A DNA stretch of 64,000 nt from Macrocystis pyrifera (lineage: Eukaryota; Sar; Phaeophyceae; Laminariales; Laminariaceae): NCBI GenBank assembly GCA_031763025.1, contig JASSKH010000001.1, forward strand, positions 24,181,840 through 24,245,839, written 5' to 3'. The notes beneath the pieces are model-generated. The model worked only from the letters and a program-made list of their open reading frames with translations. It was not told the origin of the DNA and made no database searches. How positions within the stretch are numbered: the first letter of the stretch is position 1; each line of letters begins with the position of its first letter. Positions 63,219-64,000 of the stretch are shown in pieces. Made by a program: the position numbers and the translations under genes.

Positions 63219-64000
63219 GTGCGTTGTCCTCGCCTAGGCCACCGTCAAAGTAGAATGCATGCTCACGATCGACGTGCACTACAGTACGTACATAGTTTCT
63301 GAGACAATTCCTCGTTCGGGGAGCTCTGCTCATATACCCCCACCCGAAATATGACCCGGAAAAACCTGAACGTATGCACAACCCGATGGACACATGCCTG
63401 GCTTTTAAGAGACAGATCATGATCTAGATCATCTATCTAGTGTAGTTCCTCACCTGCCGTTGCCGAAGGTTGTTCAGGGTCTGCCCAGTACATATCCAAC
63501 CCAGGTAACATGTGCCTAGATCATGCAGAATATACGGCTCCCATCCGGCAACATGAACTAGAATCATACAAGTTCGCGAATGGGTCTGTCTTGAATGATC
63601 TAGATCATTAAGTGTGAATGATCTGTACATGATTTGTAGACGATCTGTCCGAGCTGTGGAATATTTCGAAAAAAAACACGAAAACACAAAATGCGCGTTC
63701 CAACGATAGGGCAAGCCCTATTGAGTACCTGCTCAGTGTAGAAGACCCGTGAGTCATGCCAGATAAGTGTTTTGGGCCAAAACGTGCGACGTACGTATCT
63801 CCTATCGTAGACATTTACAATCAAAATTATTAGATTGGGCCAACTTTGTTCTGACTGGCGGTTTGCGGCCTCGTCGCGTTCGGAGTGGTGGCGCTCGTGG
63901 TACGCGAACCTGCAGTTTGCCGACCGACCACCGTGCGGCTGGCTTTGCTTTTCGCCTAAGCGGTGCGGCTGAGAGTGCTTACGACTAGTTGATCGGGAAA
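63219..64000 (+). other. Intron after exon 41, with CAGATC-family repeat
   Basis: 63410-63660 is a CAGATC-family block (ggctcccatccggcaacatg). No further HYDIN exon was recognised before the end of the window. Confidence 0.6.

Overview
The window is a piece of an intron-rich eukaryotic nuclear genome. Coding sequence makes up roughly 11 percent of it. It appears as about 41 short exons on the + strand, separated by introns that average more than 1 kb and are full of repeats, long C or G runs and small palindromic elements. The exons read as one gene, an orthologue of HYDIN, the giant ASH/MSP-domain protein of the central-pair apparatus of motile 9+2 cilia. The organism is therefore flagellated in at least one life stage. 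Gene structure, base composition and repeat content suggest a brown alga or related stramenopile, but the sequence does not prove this. No searches were run. Exons were placed by reading frames, splice consensus, phase continuity and remembered similarity to animal HYDIN.

Layout. 1-474 is intron. Exons 1-14 (475-20744) carry successive Ig-like ASH/MSP modules from the middle or later part of HYDIN. Several hold long Lys/Ala/Gly/Pro-rich inserts. Intron 14 (20745-27049) contains a 5.7-kb Ty3/gypsy chromovirus-type LTR retrotransposon in antisense orientation (20866-26597), with two LTRs that appear identical and a 4-bp target duplication. Exons 15-41 (27050-63218) continue collinearly and stop about 270 residues short of the animal C-terminus. 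63219-64000 is intron again. The gene therefore enters and leaves the window. Phases agree at nearly every junction, including one GC-AG intron (intron 10). Exon 18, the 3' end of exon 5 and one stretch between exons 17 and 19 are not fully resolved.

Intron content. Seven copies of a ~105-bp TA-flanked palindromic MITE occur; one interrupts another repeat whose empty site is present elsewhere in the window. Other content is a second palindromic family, a ~530-bp dispersed repeat with a C-rich 3' tail that often abuts exon acceptors, tRNA-like SINE-type sequences near 50-51 kb and 59 kb, CAGATC-rich arrays, minisatellites and mononucleotide runs up to about 43 bp. Four decayed partial copies of HYDIN exons lie in introns next to their sources.

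Most notable pattern. Three exons (3, 14, 36) and four places in the retrotransposon lose frame, in every case within reach of a mononucleotide run where a one-base length change restores it. This points to homopolymer length error in the assembly, or real run-length instability, rather than ordinary gene decay.
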